A stretch of 64,000 bases of DNA from an uncultured Clostridia bacterium (lineage in GTDB: Bacteria; Bacillota; Clostridia; Christensenellales; UBA1242): NCBI GenBank assembly GCA_934757865.1, contig CAKVLS010000002.1:124001-188000 (forward strand), given 5' to 3'. The translations under genes were made by a program, and so were the position numbers. Position 1 is the first letter of the stretch. Each line of letters starts with the position of its first letter. Below the pieces are notes generated by a model. It saw only the letters and a list, made by a program, of their open reading frames with translations. It was not told the origin of the DNA and did not search any database. Positions 25,113 to 35,015 of the stretch are shown piece after piece.

Positions 25113-26333
25113 ATGGATAGAGTTATTTTGCACTGTGATCTTAATAATTTTTACGCCTCAGTTGAGTGTTTGAGACACCCAGAGCTAAAAGGCAAACCTG
25201 TCGCTGTTTCTGGCAATCCTAAGACTAGAACGGGCATTATTCTTGCCAAAAACACTTTAGCCAAGTCTTATGGAGTATCTACCGGAGACACTATTTGGAA
25301 GGCTCGTCAAAAATGTCCCGACCTTATTTGTGTAAGCCCTCACCACGAAGAATATACTAGGTATTCCAAAATGGTTAGAGATATATACCTTAGATTTACC
25401 GACAGGGTTGAGCCTTTTGGTCCTGATGAGTGTTGGCTAGATGTCACTCACAGCACCAAACTTTTTGGCTCAGGCAAACAAATAGCCGACACCCTTAGAG
25501 AAACGGTCAAAAAAGAAATAGGTCTTACTATATCCGTAGGCGTTAGCTTTTGCAAAATGTTTGCTAAACTTGGCAGCGACCTCAAAAAACCTGACGCCAC
25601 AACCGAGATTACTAAGGAAAATTTTAGACAAGTGGTTTGGCCACTGCCTGCTAGCAGCCTTATGTATATCGGCAGACATCGTGAGCAAACGCTAAAAAAG
25701 TTAAATATTAACACATGTAGAGATTTAGCGTACGCTGACGAAAAGGTGCTAACCCACTACTTCGGCATCAATGGTAAAGAGATTGTCGATATAGCAAGAG
25801 GTTTGGACAAGAGCGAAGTCGCGCTATATGGAGATAACGCCGAGGTCAAAAGCATCGGCAATGGCACAACTGCAATACATGATATCACAAGTAGAGATGA
25901 GTTTAACAAAATAACATACTACCTATGTGATAGCGTTATGACCCGTATGAGAAAGAAGATGTTTGCCGCACAGACTCTTACCTTATCAATAAAAGATAGC
26001 GACCTAAGCTGGGTATCATATAGCAAATCTTACACTAGCCCAATATCTAACACAAAAGATATGTACGAAAAAGCCTGCGCCCTATACGAAAAGAACTGGA
26101 AAACTCTCAAACCTATAAGGGCGGTAAGAGTTGCATGCTCTAATCTCATAAATGACAGCTCTTCTTTTCAGTTTGATATGTTCACAAGCGAAAAGGTAAC
26201 AAAAAAAAAACAAAACGAAGAAAAAAGCATAGACAAAGTGCGTGAAAAGTACGGTGCTAATGGCATAAAAAAAGCACTTCTTATGGACACCGACAACCTT
26301 ATTAGAACAACAAGTGATGACGAGTTTTATTAG
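25113..26333 (+). CDS. dinB: Y-family DNA polymerase IV
   Basis: A 406-residue translesion polymerase. Catalytic carboxylates are in HCDLNNFYASVE (Asp9) and GPDECWLDVT (Asp105, Glu106); palm, fingers, thumb (HhH region about 175-215) and little finger (about 245-345) are all represented. The element PFGPDEC differs from the usual SIDEAYLD wording but keeps the acidic pair. A clamp-binding motif QFDMF is near residue 353, followed by a charged tail. It is a single-gene unit with a possible LexA box and a terminator at 26445. Confidence 0.92.
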   Translation: MDRVILHCDLNNFYASVECLRHPELKGKPVAVSGNPKTRTGIILAKNTLAKSYGVSTGDTIWKARQKCPDLICVSPHHEEYTRYSKMVRDIYLRFTDRVEPFGPDECWLDVTHSTKLFGSGKQIADTLRETVKKEIGLTISVGVSFCKMFAKLGSDLKKPDATTEITKENFRQVVWPLPASSLMYIGRHREQTLKKLNINTCRDLAYADEKVLTHYFGINGKEIVDIARGLDKSEVALYGDNAEVKSIGNGTTAIHDITSRDEFNKITYYLCDSVMTRMRKKMFAAQTLTLSIKDSDLSWVSYSKSYTSPISNTKDMYEKACALYEKNWKTLKPIRAVRVACSNLINDSSSFQFDMFTSEKVTKKKQNEEKSIDKVREKYGANGIKKALLMDTDNLIRTTSDDEFY

Positions 26334-26444
26334 TTTTCTTAGCAAAAAGTTTTAGCAAAAAGTTAAAAATGATAAGTAAAAAGTAATAAATAATAAGTAA
26401 TAAATAATAATCAATGATAACGAGTAATGATAAAATGTAACAAA

Positions 26445-26472
26445 AAAAGCAGCAATTAACTTGCTGCTTTTT
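26445..26472. terminator. Bidirectional terminator between dinB and degV
   Basis: AAAAGCAGCAA (26445-26455), loop TTAAC, TTGCTGCTTTT (26461-26471), with T-run to the right and U-run on the minus strand. It serves dinB and, from the other side, degV. Confidence 0.88.
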
Positions 26473-26648
26473 AATTTATTTTTAATCTATTTTAATTTAT
26501 TTTTTGTTTATCTTAACTGATTTTCTAACTCTTCACTTATTATTAACACAAAATATTTTTACATATATTCATCATATTAGCCACTGACTTGTGACTTGCA
26601 ATAATATTACTTAATACTTCAATAATTATTGTGTTATTACACAAGTTT
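26473..26648. other. AT-rich gap before degV end
   Basis: No gene seen. Together with 26334-26444, where TAATAA/AGTAATAAAT-like words recur (about 26370-26436), this makes a 315-bp AT-rich non-coding stretch. Apart from the terminator I see no defined element. Confidence 0.5.
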
Positions 26649-27515
26649 TTATCTGCATTTTGCTCTAAATATAAGAGCCAAAGTTCCTGGTCCACAGTGA
26701 GTACCGATGATAGGTCCTACTGGTTGAATCCATACATTGCTATCATCACCAACTATTGCAACAACGGCTTCTTTTAGAGCCTTTGCCTCTTCTTCCATCA
26801 TAGAATGCATTATTATGATAGGATAATCAGCCACTGCCTCGCCATTTTCTTTCATTTTTTGAACAAGGGCATTGATAGCACCAGCTTTACCTCTTACGGT
26901 GCCGACTTTTACAAGTTTACCATCTTCACCTTGTTTTAGAAGTGGTTTGATACCAAGTAGTGTGCCACCGATAGCTGTTGCGGTAGATATTCTTCCGCCT
27001 CTTTTTAGGAAGAACAAATCATTAACAACAAAGTAGCAAGCTACTTTTTGTTTCATAGTTTCAAGGTATTCTTTTACTGCCTCCAAACTGTCGCCAGCTT
27101 TTAGTTTTTTGCAAGCATCATAAACAAGCACGCCAGCTTGCATAGTTACACCTAGTGTGTCCACTACCAAAAACTTACGCTCTGGATACTTAAGAAGTAG
27201 TCTATCAACTAGCGAGTCCATACAATTAAATGTCGAGGTCATAGCTCCTGAAAAGTGAATAAAGAATATGTCAGAACCTTTTTTCAAAATTTCTTCAAAA
27301 AACTCTTCCAAAACAAATTCGTTAATCAAAGATGTTGATGGAACAGCACCATTTTTTAGTTTGGTGTAGTACTCGTCAAAGTCCTCAGGTTTTTCAAGAG
27401 GTTTCTCTTGCTCTTCTCCGTCAAGAAGAAATGGAAATCTCAAAACTTTAACGCCAAGCTCTTGGGCTTGATCCTTCCATAAATCGCACGCAGAATCGCA
27501 TACAACAGTGTACAT
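26649..27515 (-). CDS. DegV family fatty-acid-binding protein
   Basis: A 288-residue DegV/FakB fold protein. It has the N-terminal VVCDSACDLWKD, VPSTSLINEF loop, FIHFSGAMTSTFN (fatty-acid carboxylate-binding serines), the MTLGV-like VDTLGVTMQAGVL, and FFLKRGGRISTATAIGG, HCGPGTLAL near the end. FakB proteins present fatty acids to the kinase FakA for phospholipid synthesis; the FakA gene is not in the window, so this role is inferred. It is 25 bp downstream of lysS and could share its transcript. Confidence 0.9.
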   Translation of the reverse strand: MYTVVCDSACDLWKDQAQELGVKVLRFPFLLDGEEQEKPLEKPEDFDEYYTKLKNGAVPSTSLINEFVLEEFFEEILKKGSDIFFIHFSGAMTSTFNCMDSLVDRLLLKYPERKFLVVDTLGVTMQAGVLVYDACKKLKAGDSLEAVKEYLETMKQKVACYFVVNDLFFLKRGGRISTATAIGGTLLGIKPLLKQGEDGKLVKVGTVRGKAGAINALVQKMKENGEAVADYPIIIMHSMMEEEAKALKEAVVAIVGDDSNVWIQPVGPIIGTHCGPGTLALIFRAKCR

Positions 27516-27540
27516 AAATTACTCCTTTTTTATAAATCCA

Positions 27541-29025
27541 CTATTTCATTAGTGGGAACAAAATTGCATCTCTAATATTAGGCAAGTCAAAAATGAATTG
27601 CATAAATCTATCGATACCAAATCCAAGACCTGAGATAGGTGGCATACCGTGTTCCATAGATAGTAGGAAGTCCTCATCTAGGTCCATAGCCTCTTCTTCG
27701 CCTTGTGATTTTTCTTCAAGTTGTTTTTCTAGTAGTTTTCTTTGCAAAATAGGGTCAACTAGTTCAGAATATGCTTTTACTAATTCTGCTCCACCTGCTA
27801 CTACTTGGAAAACATCTATTATTCTATCGTCTTTGTCATTTCTTCTAGCTAGAGGTATAAGCTCTGCTGGGTAGTTATAGATGATAGTTGGGTTAACGAT
27901 ACCCTCTCTAATCTTACGCTTGTAAATGTAGTCAATGATAGTTCTTACAGTCTTGCACTCTTCAAGGTCGGCATAAGTATAAACGCCTGCCTCGACAACT
28001 TTTTTCTTAAACTCGTTAACATCATGCTCGTCCAAAAAGTCAAAGCCCAAAATCTTGTTCATTTCTTCTACATAGTTAACTCTTGGCCACTCGCTATCAA
28101 ACTCAATCTCGTTGCCTTGGAAGGTAATCTTTGTTGTGCCAAGACACTCTTTTAGCATTTTGATAATCATATCATGGAAGAAAACTATATTGTTCTCAAA
28201 GTTCCAATAACTAGCATACCACTCAACTTGAGTGAACTCTTGTAAATGTGATGGGTCGATACCCTCATTTCTAAAGTCTTTGCCTAGTTCAAATACTCTA
28301 TCAAAGCCCGCAGAAATACATTGTTTTAGCCATGTTTCGGTAGCTATTCTTAGATTGCACTCCATATCTAGTGCGTTGTGGTGTGTGAAGAAAGGTCTTG
28401 CACTTGCACCTGATACACTGGTTTGAAGTACAGGAGTTTCAACTTCCAAAAATCCATTATCTTCTAGATATCTTCTAATAAAAGATACCATCTTGCTACG
28501 AGTGATAAATACTTGTCTTGACTTTTCGTTAGAGATAAGGTCAAGGTATCTTTGACGGTATTTTTGCTCGGTATCAGTAAGTCCATGGAACTTCTCAGGA
28601 AGTGGTCTTAGTGTCTTAGAAAGTAACTCTACAGAATAAGCCTTAACTGTAAGCTCGCCAGTTTGGGTTGTGTATAGCTCGCCCTCAACACCTACAAAAT
28701 CGCCAATGTCTATCATCTTTTTGTAGAAGGTATATTGCTCTTCGCTAAGTTCGTTGATACCAACGCTAACTTGGATACTGCCCATAAGGTCAGATATTTT
28801 CATAAAGCCGAATTTGCCCATTACTCTTCTAAAAATAATTCTGCCGCAAAGTCTAACTTTGGTGCCGACAGGAAGTTCACGAGCCTCAGCTATAGTGTTA
28901 GTTCTGTCAAACTTTTCTTTATAAGGAATTTGACCATCTTGGCGTAGTTGGTCAATCTTACTTTTTCTAATATCTATCTCGTTAGATAGACCTTCAAAAT
29001 TTGGATTGTTTTTTTGTTGTTCCAT
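27541..29025 (-). CDS. lysS: Lysyl-tRNA synthetase, class II
   Basis: A 494-residue LysRS from ATG 29025, where AAAGGAAA precedes; an upstream in-frame ATG at 29073 is less well supported. The OB-fold anticodon domain (about 45-170: VRLCGRIIFRRVMGKFGF) is followed by class II motifs: motif 1 near FIRRYLEDNGFLEVETP, motif 2 FELGKDFRNEGIDPSHLQEFTQVEWY, motif 3 GLGFGIDRFMQFI. It charges tRNA-Lys; a tRNA-Lys(CUU) gene is at 58271. No T-box is seen upstream. Confidence 0.96.
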   Translation of the reverse strand: MEQQKNNPNFEGLSNEIDIRKSKIDQLRQDGQIPYKEKFDRTNTIAEARELPVGTKVRLCGRIIFRRVMGKFGFMKISDLMGSIQVSVGINELSEEQYTFYKKMIDIGDFVGVEGELYTTQTGELTVKAYSVELLSKTLRPLPEKFHGLTDTEQKYRQRYLDLISNEKSRQVFITRSKMVSFIRRYLEDNGFLEVETPVLQTSVSGASARPFFTHHNALDMECNLRIATETWLKQCISAGFDRVFELGKDFRNEGIDPSHLQEFTQVEWYASYWNFENNIVFFHDMIIKMLKECLGTTKITFQGNEIEFDSEWPRVNYVEEMNKILGFDFLDEHDVNEFKKKVVEAGVYTYADLEECKTVRTIIDYIYKRKIREGIVNPTIIYNYPAELIPLARRNDKDDRIIDVFQVVAGGAELVKAYSELVDPILQRKLLEKQLEEKSQGEEEAMDLDEDFLLSMEHGMPPISGLGFGIDRFMQFIFDLPNIRDAILFPLMK

Positions 29026-29119
29026 TTGAAATTTCCTTTTATATTTACCCTTGTATAATATCATATTTAGCAAAGCTTTTCAACTAATTTTAGACAAAAG
29101 CCGCAATTTTCGGTCAAAA

Positions 29120-29159
29120 ATAAAAAAACGATATAGCCAACATTTTGTGCTATATCGTT
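29120..29159 (-). terminator. Terminator after the lytic transglycosylase
   Basis: Perfect 11-bp stem AACGATATAGC (29127-29137) / GCTATATCGTT (29149-29159), 11-nt loop, U-run on the minus strand only. It ends the leftward gene at 29276 and insulates lysS. Confidence 0.88.
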
Positions 29160-29275
29160 GCAACAAAATACTGACTAAAACTATTTAGCCTTGTGTTTTT
29201 TATTGCATTTTTTTATATTTGTAATTATCATAAATTTCCTTTGCTGATTTCATTATACACAAAACACATACTTTG

Positions 29276-29833
29276 TCAATTATTTAATTTATTTTCATAT
29301 ATGCTTTTTGAAGATATAACATTTTTTACATAATTTTCAGTTTCTTTGTATGGAATTTTTATAAGAGTTTTTCCGTCCTTAGAGTACTCTTCATTTTTTA
29401 GCCAGCGCATGACTACCCCTTCGCCTGCATTGTAACTTGCAAGAGTGGTTTTTTCGTCACTAAATTTATTAAACAAATAATCAAGGTAACAGCACCCAAG
29501 TTTGATATTAGTATCACTATCAGTTAGCATCTCTGTATCTAACTTTTCGCCAAGATAATCTGCCATATATAGAGCCGTCTCAGGTTTTAGTTGCATAAGC
29601 CCCACAGCACCTTTTCTAGATACAGCATTTTTATCAAAACCGCTTTCGCTATTGATAACGCTAGCAACAAGTGATGGGCTAAGATTAAACTCACTTGAAT
29701 ACTTCAAAATGCTATCTTTGTATTTGAGCGGATAGGTACAAATGTTGTACACAAGTAGCACCGCAACAAATGACAAAATAACGCTTAGCACTATTGTAAA
29801 TGTCAAAAAAATATTTTTTTCTTGTCTTTCCAT
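29276..29833 (-). CDS. Membrane-anchored lytic transglycosylase
   Basis: A 185-residue SLT-type murein lyase. An N-terminal span (about 9-31: LTFTIVLSVILSFVAVLLVYN) anchors it, with the domain outside. The catalytic glutamate is in VINSESGFDKNAVS, followed by GAVGLMQLKPETA and TTLASYNAGEGVVMRWL, the three SLT motifs. It cleaves glycan strands to make 1,6-anhydroMurNAc ends. Only polA is close; the terminators on each side indicate a single-gene unit. Confidence 0.92.
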   Translation of the reverse strand: MERQEKNIFLTFTIVLSVILSFVAVLLVYNICTYPLKYKDSILKYSSEFNLSPSLVASVINSESGFDKNAVSRKGAVGLMQLKPETALYMADYLGEKLDTEMLTDSDTNIKLGCCYLDYLFNKFSDEKTTLASYNAGEGVVMRWLKNEEYSKDGKTLIKIPYKETENYVKNVISSKSIYENKLNN

Positions 29834-29867
29834 ACTTTTAGTGTATGCATTTTGCGTTATTTATATC

Positions 29868-29897
29868 AAAAAAAGGCACTATATTAGTACCTTTTTT
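29868..29897 (-). terminator. Terminator after polA
   Basis: GGCACTA (29875-29881), loop TAT, TAGTACC (29885-29891). On the minus strand the odd pair is a U-G wobble and a U-run follows; on the plus strand it would be a C-A mismatch. It starts 4 bp past the polA stop. Confidence 0.8.
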
Positions 29898-29900
29898 GTT

Positions 29901-32444
29901 TTATTTGCACTCAAACCAGTCTTTGCCCATGTTGACATCTACAACAAGTGGAACATTTAGCTTAATAACATTTTCCATAGCGTCTTTTAATAGGTTCACT
30001 ATTGCGTTTATCTCATCAGGAGCGGTGTCTACGATTAGCTCATCGTGTATTTGAAGTATAAGTTTACTCTTTAGATTTCGCTCTTTTAGTCTTCTGTCAA
30101 CCTCAACCATAGCAAGTTTGATTATGTCGCTAGCTGTGCCTTGAAGTGGCATATTCATACTAGCTCTCTCGCTAAACTTACGCATATTGTAGTTAGAAGA
30201 GTTAATATCTGGTATACGGCGTCTACGGTTAAGAAGAGTCTTAACATATCCATGCTCTTTAGCAAAGGCTATATTGCCATCAGTGTATTTTTTAACCCCC
30301 GGAAATCTTTCAAAATATGTTTCAATATATTGTTTAGCAATGTATACCGGACAACCGATATTTTCTGCAAGTCCATACTCGCTGATACCATACACGATAC
30401 CAAAGTTTACAGCCTTTGCATCTCTACGCATTTGAGGGGTAACATCTGCAAACGGAACACCAAAAACTTCGCTAGCTGTCTGCATATGAATATCTTGACC
30501 TGTTCTGTATGCGTTGATAAGATTTTCGTCTCCGCAAAAATGTGCAAGTAGTCTAAGTTCTATTTGTGAATAGTCTGCTGAGATTATATATCTATCTTCA
30601 CTACTTGGGACAAACATTTTTCTAAGGGCTTTACCCTCTTCTGTCCTTGTAGGAATATTTTGAAGATTTGGTTCTATCGAACTTAGTCTACCGGTAGAAG
30701 TTAGCATTTGCTTAAACTCTGTATGAATAATATCTTCGTCCCTTGTCATAACCTCAAATGGGTCAATATATGTGCTAACAAGTTTTTGAAGTTTGCGGTA
30801 ACGCATAATCATAGCAACTATTGGGTGTTGGTCAAAAATTTCTTCTAACACCTCTACACTAGTAGAGCCCTTTTTGCCCTTATGTTTTAGTCCAAGGTCA
30901 TCAAAAAGAAGTTTCGCAACTTGTTTAGGAGACTGAATATTAAACTCATAACCGGCTAGGTCATAAATAATTTTTTGAATGTCAGTTATCTCTTTGCCAT
31001 ACTTGTCTTTTAGCTCAAATAACACTTTTCGGTCTATTCTAAAACCTGTCTTTTCCATATCAAAAAGCGTCATTTCAAGTGGCAATTCTACATCATAATA
31101 TAAATGCTCTTGCTCATTATCTCTTAGAGCCTGTTTGAATTTTTTTTCTAGTTCAAAATTGCTACATGCGATATACTCACTATCTTGATTATTGCTAAGT
31201 AGCATATCTTGTATAGTTACCTTTTCGCCACCGCTTGTTATATAGTAAGCCAAAAGGTCATCAAATACTTTACCATTTAGGCTAAAATACTTGCCGTACT
31301 TACGCAAAATTGTCTTGCGGTCGTTACAAATTTTGTAAATATTTTCGTCCTCAAAATATGGCTTAACATGGCTCAAAACATCTTCAAGGTCAAGTCCGTC
31401 ACCAAAAAGATTTTTTTCTAGCACGCAAAAATTTTCTGTCACGCCGTCAACTGTGAAGTTAAATGTCTTATCTATCTCAAAGGCAATTACCTTTTGGACC
31501 CTAGCACCAATTAGTGCTTTATCTAGCTCGTCAAGAGTCTTTATTTCATTTTTGTGAAGCTCTTTTTTTTCCTTTATTTTGTTAGTGCCTGACACAAAAA
31601 TATCATCTCTTTTGATAAGGCTATTAAAGTTGTATTGATTAAAAATTTCAAAGACTTTTTCGCTAAAAGGAAACTCATAAGTATACTCATCAATATTGAC
31701 ATCTATATCAGCATTTACCTCTATTGTGGCAAGGCGTTTTGACAGCATAGCGATGTCATAAGAGCCCTCTAACTTTTCCTTTAATTTACCCTTTTGGTCG
31801 TCTAGGTGCTCAAATACGCCCTCACATGAGCCGTACTTGTGCAAAAGGTCAAGAGCTGTCTTTTCTCCCACACCTTTTACGCCCGGTATATTATCTGAGC
31901 TATCGCCCATTAGAGCTTTTAGGTCAATAAGTCTTTTTGGCTCCAAGCCATAGGTTTCAAAGAAGGTCTTAGTGTTCATTACGACAGTATCGGTTATACC
32001 TTTTTTGGTTAGCCAAACCTCTGTTGTATCGTTAATTAGTTGAAGGCTATCTTTATCTCCGGTAAGTATGATTTTTTGGACATTTAGTTTGTTTGCGATA
32101 GTTCCTATAATATCGTCCGCCTCAATACCCTCTTGCTCAATATACTTAATGCCCATAGCTTCAAGCAATCTTTTTAGAATAGGAAATTGTGATTTTAGCT
32201 CAGGTGGAGTTGGCTTACGAGTGCCTTTATAATCAGCAAAAAGTTTGTTACGAAAAGTCTTTTTGCCATAGTCAAAAGCGACTACAATATGTGAGGGGTT
32301 AGCCTCGCTAATCATCTTAAGTAGCATAGTCGTAAAGCCGTAAACAGCATTAGAATATTCTCCGTCTTTATTAGACAAAAGCGGAAGTGCATAAAATGCT
32401 CTATTGATAAGGCTATTGCCATCTATAATCACTAATTTATCCAT
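29901..32444 (-). CDS. polA: DNA polymerase I
   Basis: An 847-residue Pol I. The 5'-3' exonuclease occupies about 1-265 (LVIIDGNSLINRAFYAL, GDSSDNIPGVKGVGEKTA). The middle 3'-5' exonuclease-like domain (about 290-455) lacks the DxE carboxylates: the first motif reads FEIDKTFNF, so proofreading is probably lost, as in Bacillus Pol I. The polymerase domain follows with motif A DYSQIELRLLAH, motif B RDAKAVNFGIVYGISEYGLA and motif C QIHDELIVD. AGGAGAAAATT precedes the ATG. Confidence 0.96.
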   Translation of the reverse strand: MDKLVIIDGNSLINRAFYALPLLSNKDGEYSNAVYGFTTMLLKMISEANPSHIVVAFDYGKKTFRNKLFADYKGTRKPTPPELKSQFPILKRLLEAMGIKYIEQEGIEADDIIGTIANKLNVQKIILTGDKDSLQLINDTTEVWLTKKGITDTVVMNTKTFFETYGLEPKRLIDLKALMGDSSDNIPGVKGVGEKTALDLLHKYGSCEGVFEHLDDQKGKLKEKLEGSYDIAMLSKRLATIEVNADIDVNIDEYTYEFPFSEKVFEIFNQYNFNSLIKRDDIFVSGTNKIKEKKELHKNEIKTLDELDKALIGARVQKVIAFEIDKTFNFTVDGVTENFCVLEKNLFGDGLDLEDVLSHVKPYFEDENIYKICNDRKTILRKYGKYFSLNGKVFDDLLAYYITSGGEKVTIQDMLLSNNQDSEYIACSNFELEKKFKQALRDNEQEHLYYDVELPLEMTLFDMEKTGFRIDRKVLFELKDKYGKEITDIQKIIYDLAGYEFNIQSPKQVAKLLFDDLGLKHKGKKGSTSVEVLEEIFDQHPIVAMIMRYRKLQKLVSTYIDPFEVMTRDEDIIHTEFKQMLTSTGRLSSIEPNLQNIPTRTEEGKALRKMFVPSSEDRYIISADYSQIELRLLAHFCGDENLINAYRTGQDIHMQTASEVFGVPFADVTPQMRRDAKAVNFGIVYGISEYGLAENIGCPVYIAKQYIETYFERFPGVKKYTDGNIAFAKEHGYVKTLLNRRRRIPDINSSNYNMRKFSERASMNMPLQGTASDIIKLAMVEVDRRLKERNLKSKLILQIHDELIVDTAPDEINAIVNLLKDAMENVIKLNVPLVVDVNMGKDWFECK

Positions 32445-32560
32445 AATTTTCTCCTAATTTGATTATATACTAAATATAAAAATATAACAATCAAAATTAA
32501 AAAATTACTTGTACCAAAAAATCATCAAGCAAATTCTCCTAGTTATTTTTCCCAAAAACA

Positions 32561-32588
32561 AAAAAGCACATATTAAATGTGCTCTTTT
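32561..32588 (-). terminator. Terminator after the metal ATPase
   Basis: GCACAT (32566-32571), loop ATTAA, ATGTGC (32577-32582), with A-run left (U-run on minus) and T-rich sequence right. It probably ends the leftward csoR-ATPase transcript. Confidence 0.8.
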
Positions 32589-32618
32589 TTATTTTATTTT
32601 TGTGCCACAAATAGTCTT

Positions 32619-35006
32619 TTAGTCTTTGCAATGTGGGCATTTTGCTTTTGGAGTTTTTTGCTCTTTTTTGCAACATTCATGCTCACCGCTACCATTAGAC
32701 TCTTTTTTATCTTTACAGTGGCAAACTTTTTCTTCTACTTGTTTTTCTTCAAGTTTTTTAGCTTTTGTAGTTTCTTGTTTTGCTTTTTGCTCTTCTTCAG
32801 GTTTGATATATTTTGTTTTAAGAATAAATGCAGAACTAATTACTACAAATAGTGATGAGAAGTTGTGAACAAGTACACCTGTTGTTGGGGTCAAAATGCC
32901 AAACAAACTTAGTATTACAGATATAACATTGATGCTCATAGAAATAATGATATTTCTCTTGATTGTTCCTAGGGTGTTACGAGATAAGTGAAGTGTGTTA
33001 TATACATTTCTTACATCGCTGTTCATGATAGCAACATCGGCAGTCTCGACAGCTACATCACTACCTAGAGCTCCCATAGCTACCGAACAATCTGCTCCTG
33101 CAAGTGCTGGTGCATCATTGACACCATCGCCTATCATACATACATTGTGACCTTCTTTTTTAAGTTTAAGCACAGCATCAAGTTTATCCTCTGGCATAAG
33201 CTCAGCTACATATTTATCTACGCCAACAAGTGAAGTTGTATAACTAGCAGCAGCTTTGTTATCACCCGTTAGCATTATAGTGCTATAATTTTTTGATTTT
33301 AGAAGGTCAATTATATCTTTTGCGTCATCTCTTAGTGTATCAAACAAGCATACAGCACCTACTGGCTTAAATCCTGCAATTACTACAACTATACTGTAAC
33401 CTTTGTCTAGGTACTCGCTTAATGAATTTAAGTTTTTGTCCTCAGGATACAACTTTTTAGCTTCTTTGTAGCTGACAGCTTTTACAAGTTTGCCATCAAC
33501 TTTTGCAGATATACCAACACCTACAAGTGATCTTGTGTTTATTGGGTCTGGAACTTTTTTAACTTTTGAAGTTGCATATTTGTAAATAGCTTTTCCTATT
33601 GGGTGCTCAGAATACTTCTCTATACTTCCAAGCATTGTAAGCAAATCTTTTTCTTTAGTTTTGTCAAAGGCGATAACTTTTTCTACATTAAGCTCGCCGG
33701 TTGTTATTGTTCCTGTCTTATCAAATGCAACAGTGTCTACTTTTGCAAGTCTTTCAATTGCGTCACCAGACTTGATAATAACACCGTTATATGCGGCAGA
33801 ACCAAGACCAGCAGCGACAGCGGTAGGAGTTGCAAGAGTTAATGAACATGGGCAGAAAACAACTAGAATTGTTGTAGCTCTAATAAGCGCTTGAGCTATA
33901 GTCAAATGGAAAGCAAAGTAAGATACAACACCTATCAAAAGCGACAAAACAACTGCGCTAGGTACAATATAACTTGCCCATCTATCAGCAAGTCTTGAGA
34001 TAGGGGCTTTTTGACCCTCGGCCTCTTTAACTAGCTCAATAAGTTTGTTAACAGTCATATCTTTAGGCGGAATGGTAACTTTTACTTCGATAACGCCTTG
34101 TTTGTTATAGGTAGCGCCATAAACTTTATCGCCGACCTTAACATCTACTGGGACAAACTCACCTGTAACTGAAGATTGGTCTATTGAGCTTTCGCCCTTA
34201 ACAATCTCTCCATCAACTGGTACTTGCTCGTTGGGTTTTACAAGAACGACATCTCCAATCATAAGTTTTGAGATAGGTGTCTTTTCGTAATTAGAGCCTA
34301 CTTTTACCATAGCAGTCTTAGGTGTCATAGCTATTAGTCTTTCGATACCTTTACGAGATTTTCCGACAGTCCAATCTTCTATCAAACCGCCAAGCGCCAT
34401 AAAGAACGCTATCTCTCCCGCTGCAAAAATATAACTATGTGAATGCCCTCCAGTATGTCCTACGGCATATTCTAGCACTATAGATGCTATCATAGCAATA
34501 CTAACAAGTAGCGATGAAGTTATCTTTTTCTTTTTAAGTCCCATAAAAGCAGTCACAAATATTTCATAACCACAAAGTGCAACGGCTACATATCCAAAAT
34601 CTAAAAATCTAAGATTAGGAAGTCCAACCAATTTCCATATATCAATATAACTAAGTACTATACCAACAAGAGATATAAGTATCAAAGTTAACTTTTTGAT
34701 AAGGTCTCTTTTTTCATATTCTTTAGAAGCGCTCTTATGGGTGTGGCAACATGATGGTGCTTTGTATGTTTTATTACCACAGCAGTCTGTATTGTCATCT
34801 TCTTCGGCTTTTGCGTTTTCTATCTCGCATTCTTTGGCTAGTTGCTCTTCTTCTTTCTTCCTTAACTCTTCCATGAGTTTAAGACGCTCTCTTCTTGCTC
34901 TACAATGTGGACAGTCGCAAACTTCTTCGTCATGTACTTTGGTCTTTTCGTCCTTTAGCACAACACCATTATCTTTTTTTACTTCGTTATTACTCTCAGT
35001 ATCCAT
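32619..35006 (-). CDS. Heavy-metal P1B-type ATPase with Cys-rich tails
   Basis: A 795-residue metal-exporting ATPase. The membrane metal site CPCSLTLATPTA, phosphorylation motif AFDKTGTITTGEL, phosphatase motif VTGEF, HP motif in EKYSEHPIG and GDGVNDAPALAGAD are all present. There is no N-terminal HMA domain. Instead the first ~75 residues have CDCPHCRARR, a DCCG and a CCHTH cluster, and the last ~45 have CHCKDKK, HECCKK and KCPHCKD. Spans near the C-terminus read ILTPTTGVLVHNFSSLFVV. The CPC core and CsoR control suggest Cu(I), but the last span is not a typical CopA one, so Zn/Cd or Mn remain possible. It begins 9 bp after csoR. Confidence 0.9.
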   Translation of the reverse strand: MDTESNNEVKKDNGVVLKDEKTKVHDEEVCDCPHCRARRERLKLMEELRKKEEEQLAKECEIENAKAEEDDNTDCCGNKTYKAPSCCHTHKSASKEYEKRDLIKKLTLILISLVGIVLSYIDIWKLVGLPNLRFLDFGYVAVALCGYEIFVTAFMGLKKKKITSSLLVSIAMIASIVLEYAVGHTGGHSHSYIFAAGEIAFFMALGGLIEDWTVGKSRKGIERLIAMTPKTAMVKVGSNYEKTPISKLMIGDVVLVKPNEQVPVDGEIVKGESSIDQSSVTGEFVPVDVKVGDKVYGATYNKQGVIEVKVTIPPKDMTVNKLIELVKEAEGQKAPISRLADRWASYIVPSAVVLSLLIGVVSYFAFHLTIAQALIRATTILVVFCPCSLTLATPTAVAAGLGSAAYNGVIIKSGDAIERLAKVDTVAFDKTGTITTGELNVEKVIAFDKTKEKDLLTMLGSIEKYSEHPIGKAIYKYATSKVKKVPDPINTRSLVGVGISAKVDGKLVKAVSYKEAKKLYPEDKNLNSLSEYLDKGYSIVVVIAGFKPVGAVCLFDTLRDDAKDIIDLLKSKNYSTIMLTGDNKAAASYTTSLVGVDKYVAELMPEDKLDAVLKLKKEGHNVCMIGDGVNDAPALAGADCSVAMGALGSDVAVETADVAIMNSDVRNVYNTLHLSRNTLGTIKRNIIISMSINVISVILSLFGILTPTTGVLVHNFSSLFVVISSAFILKTKYIKPEEEQKAKQETTKAKKLEEKQVEEKVCHCKDKKESNGSGEHECCKKEQKTPKAKCPHCKD

Positions 35007-35015
35007 TTACGCTCC

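Noticed and set aside
29120..29159. T-box or attenuator of lysS
   Set aside because: The hairpin has a U-run directly after it, no T-box core, and fits as the terminator of the upstream transglycosylase gene.
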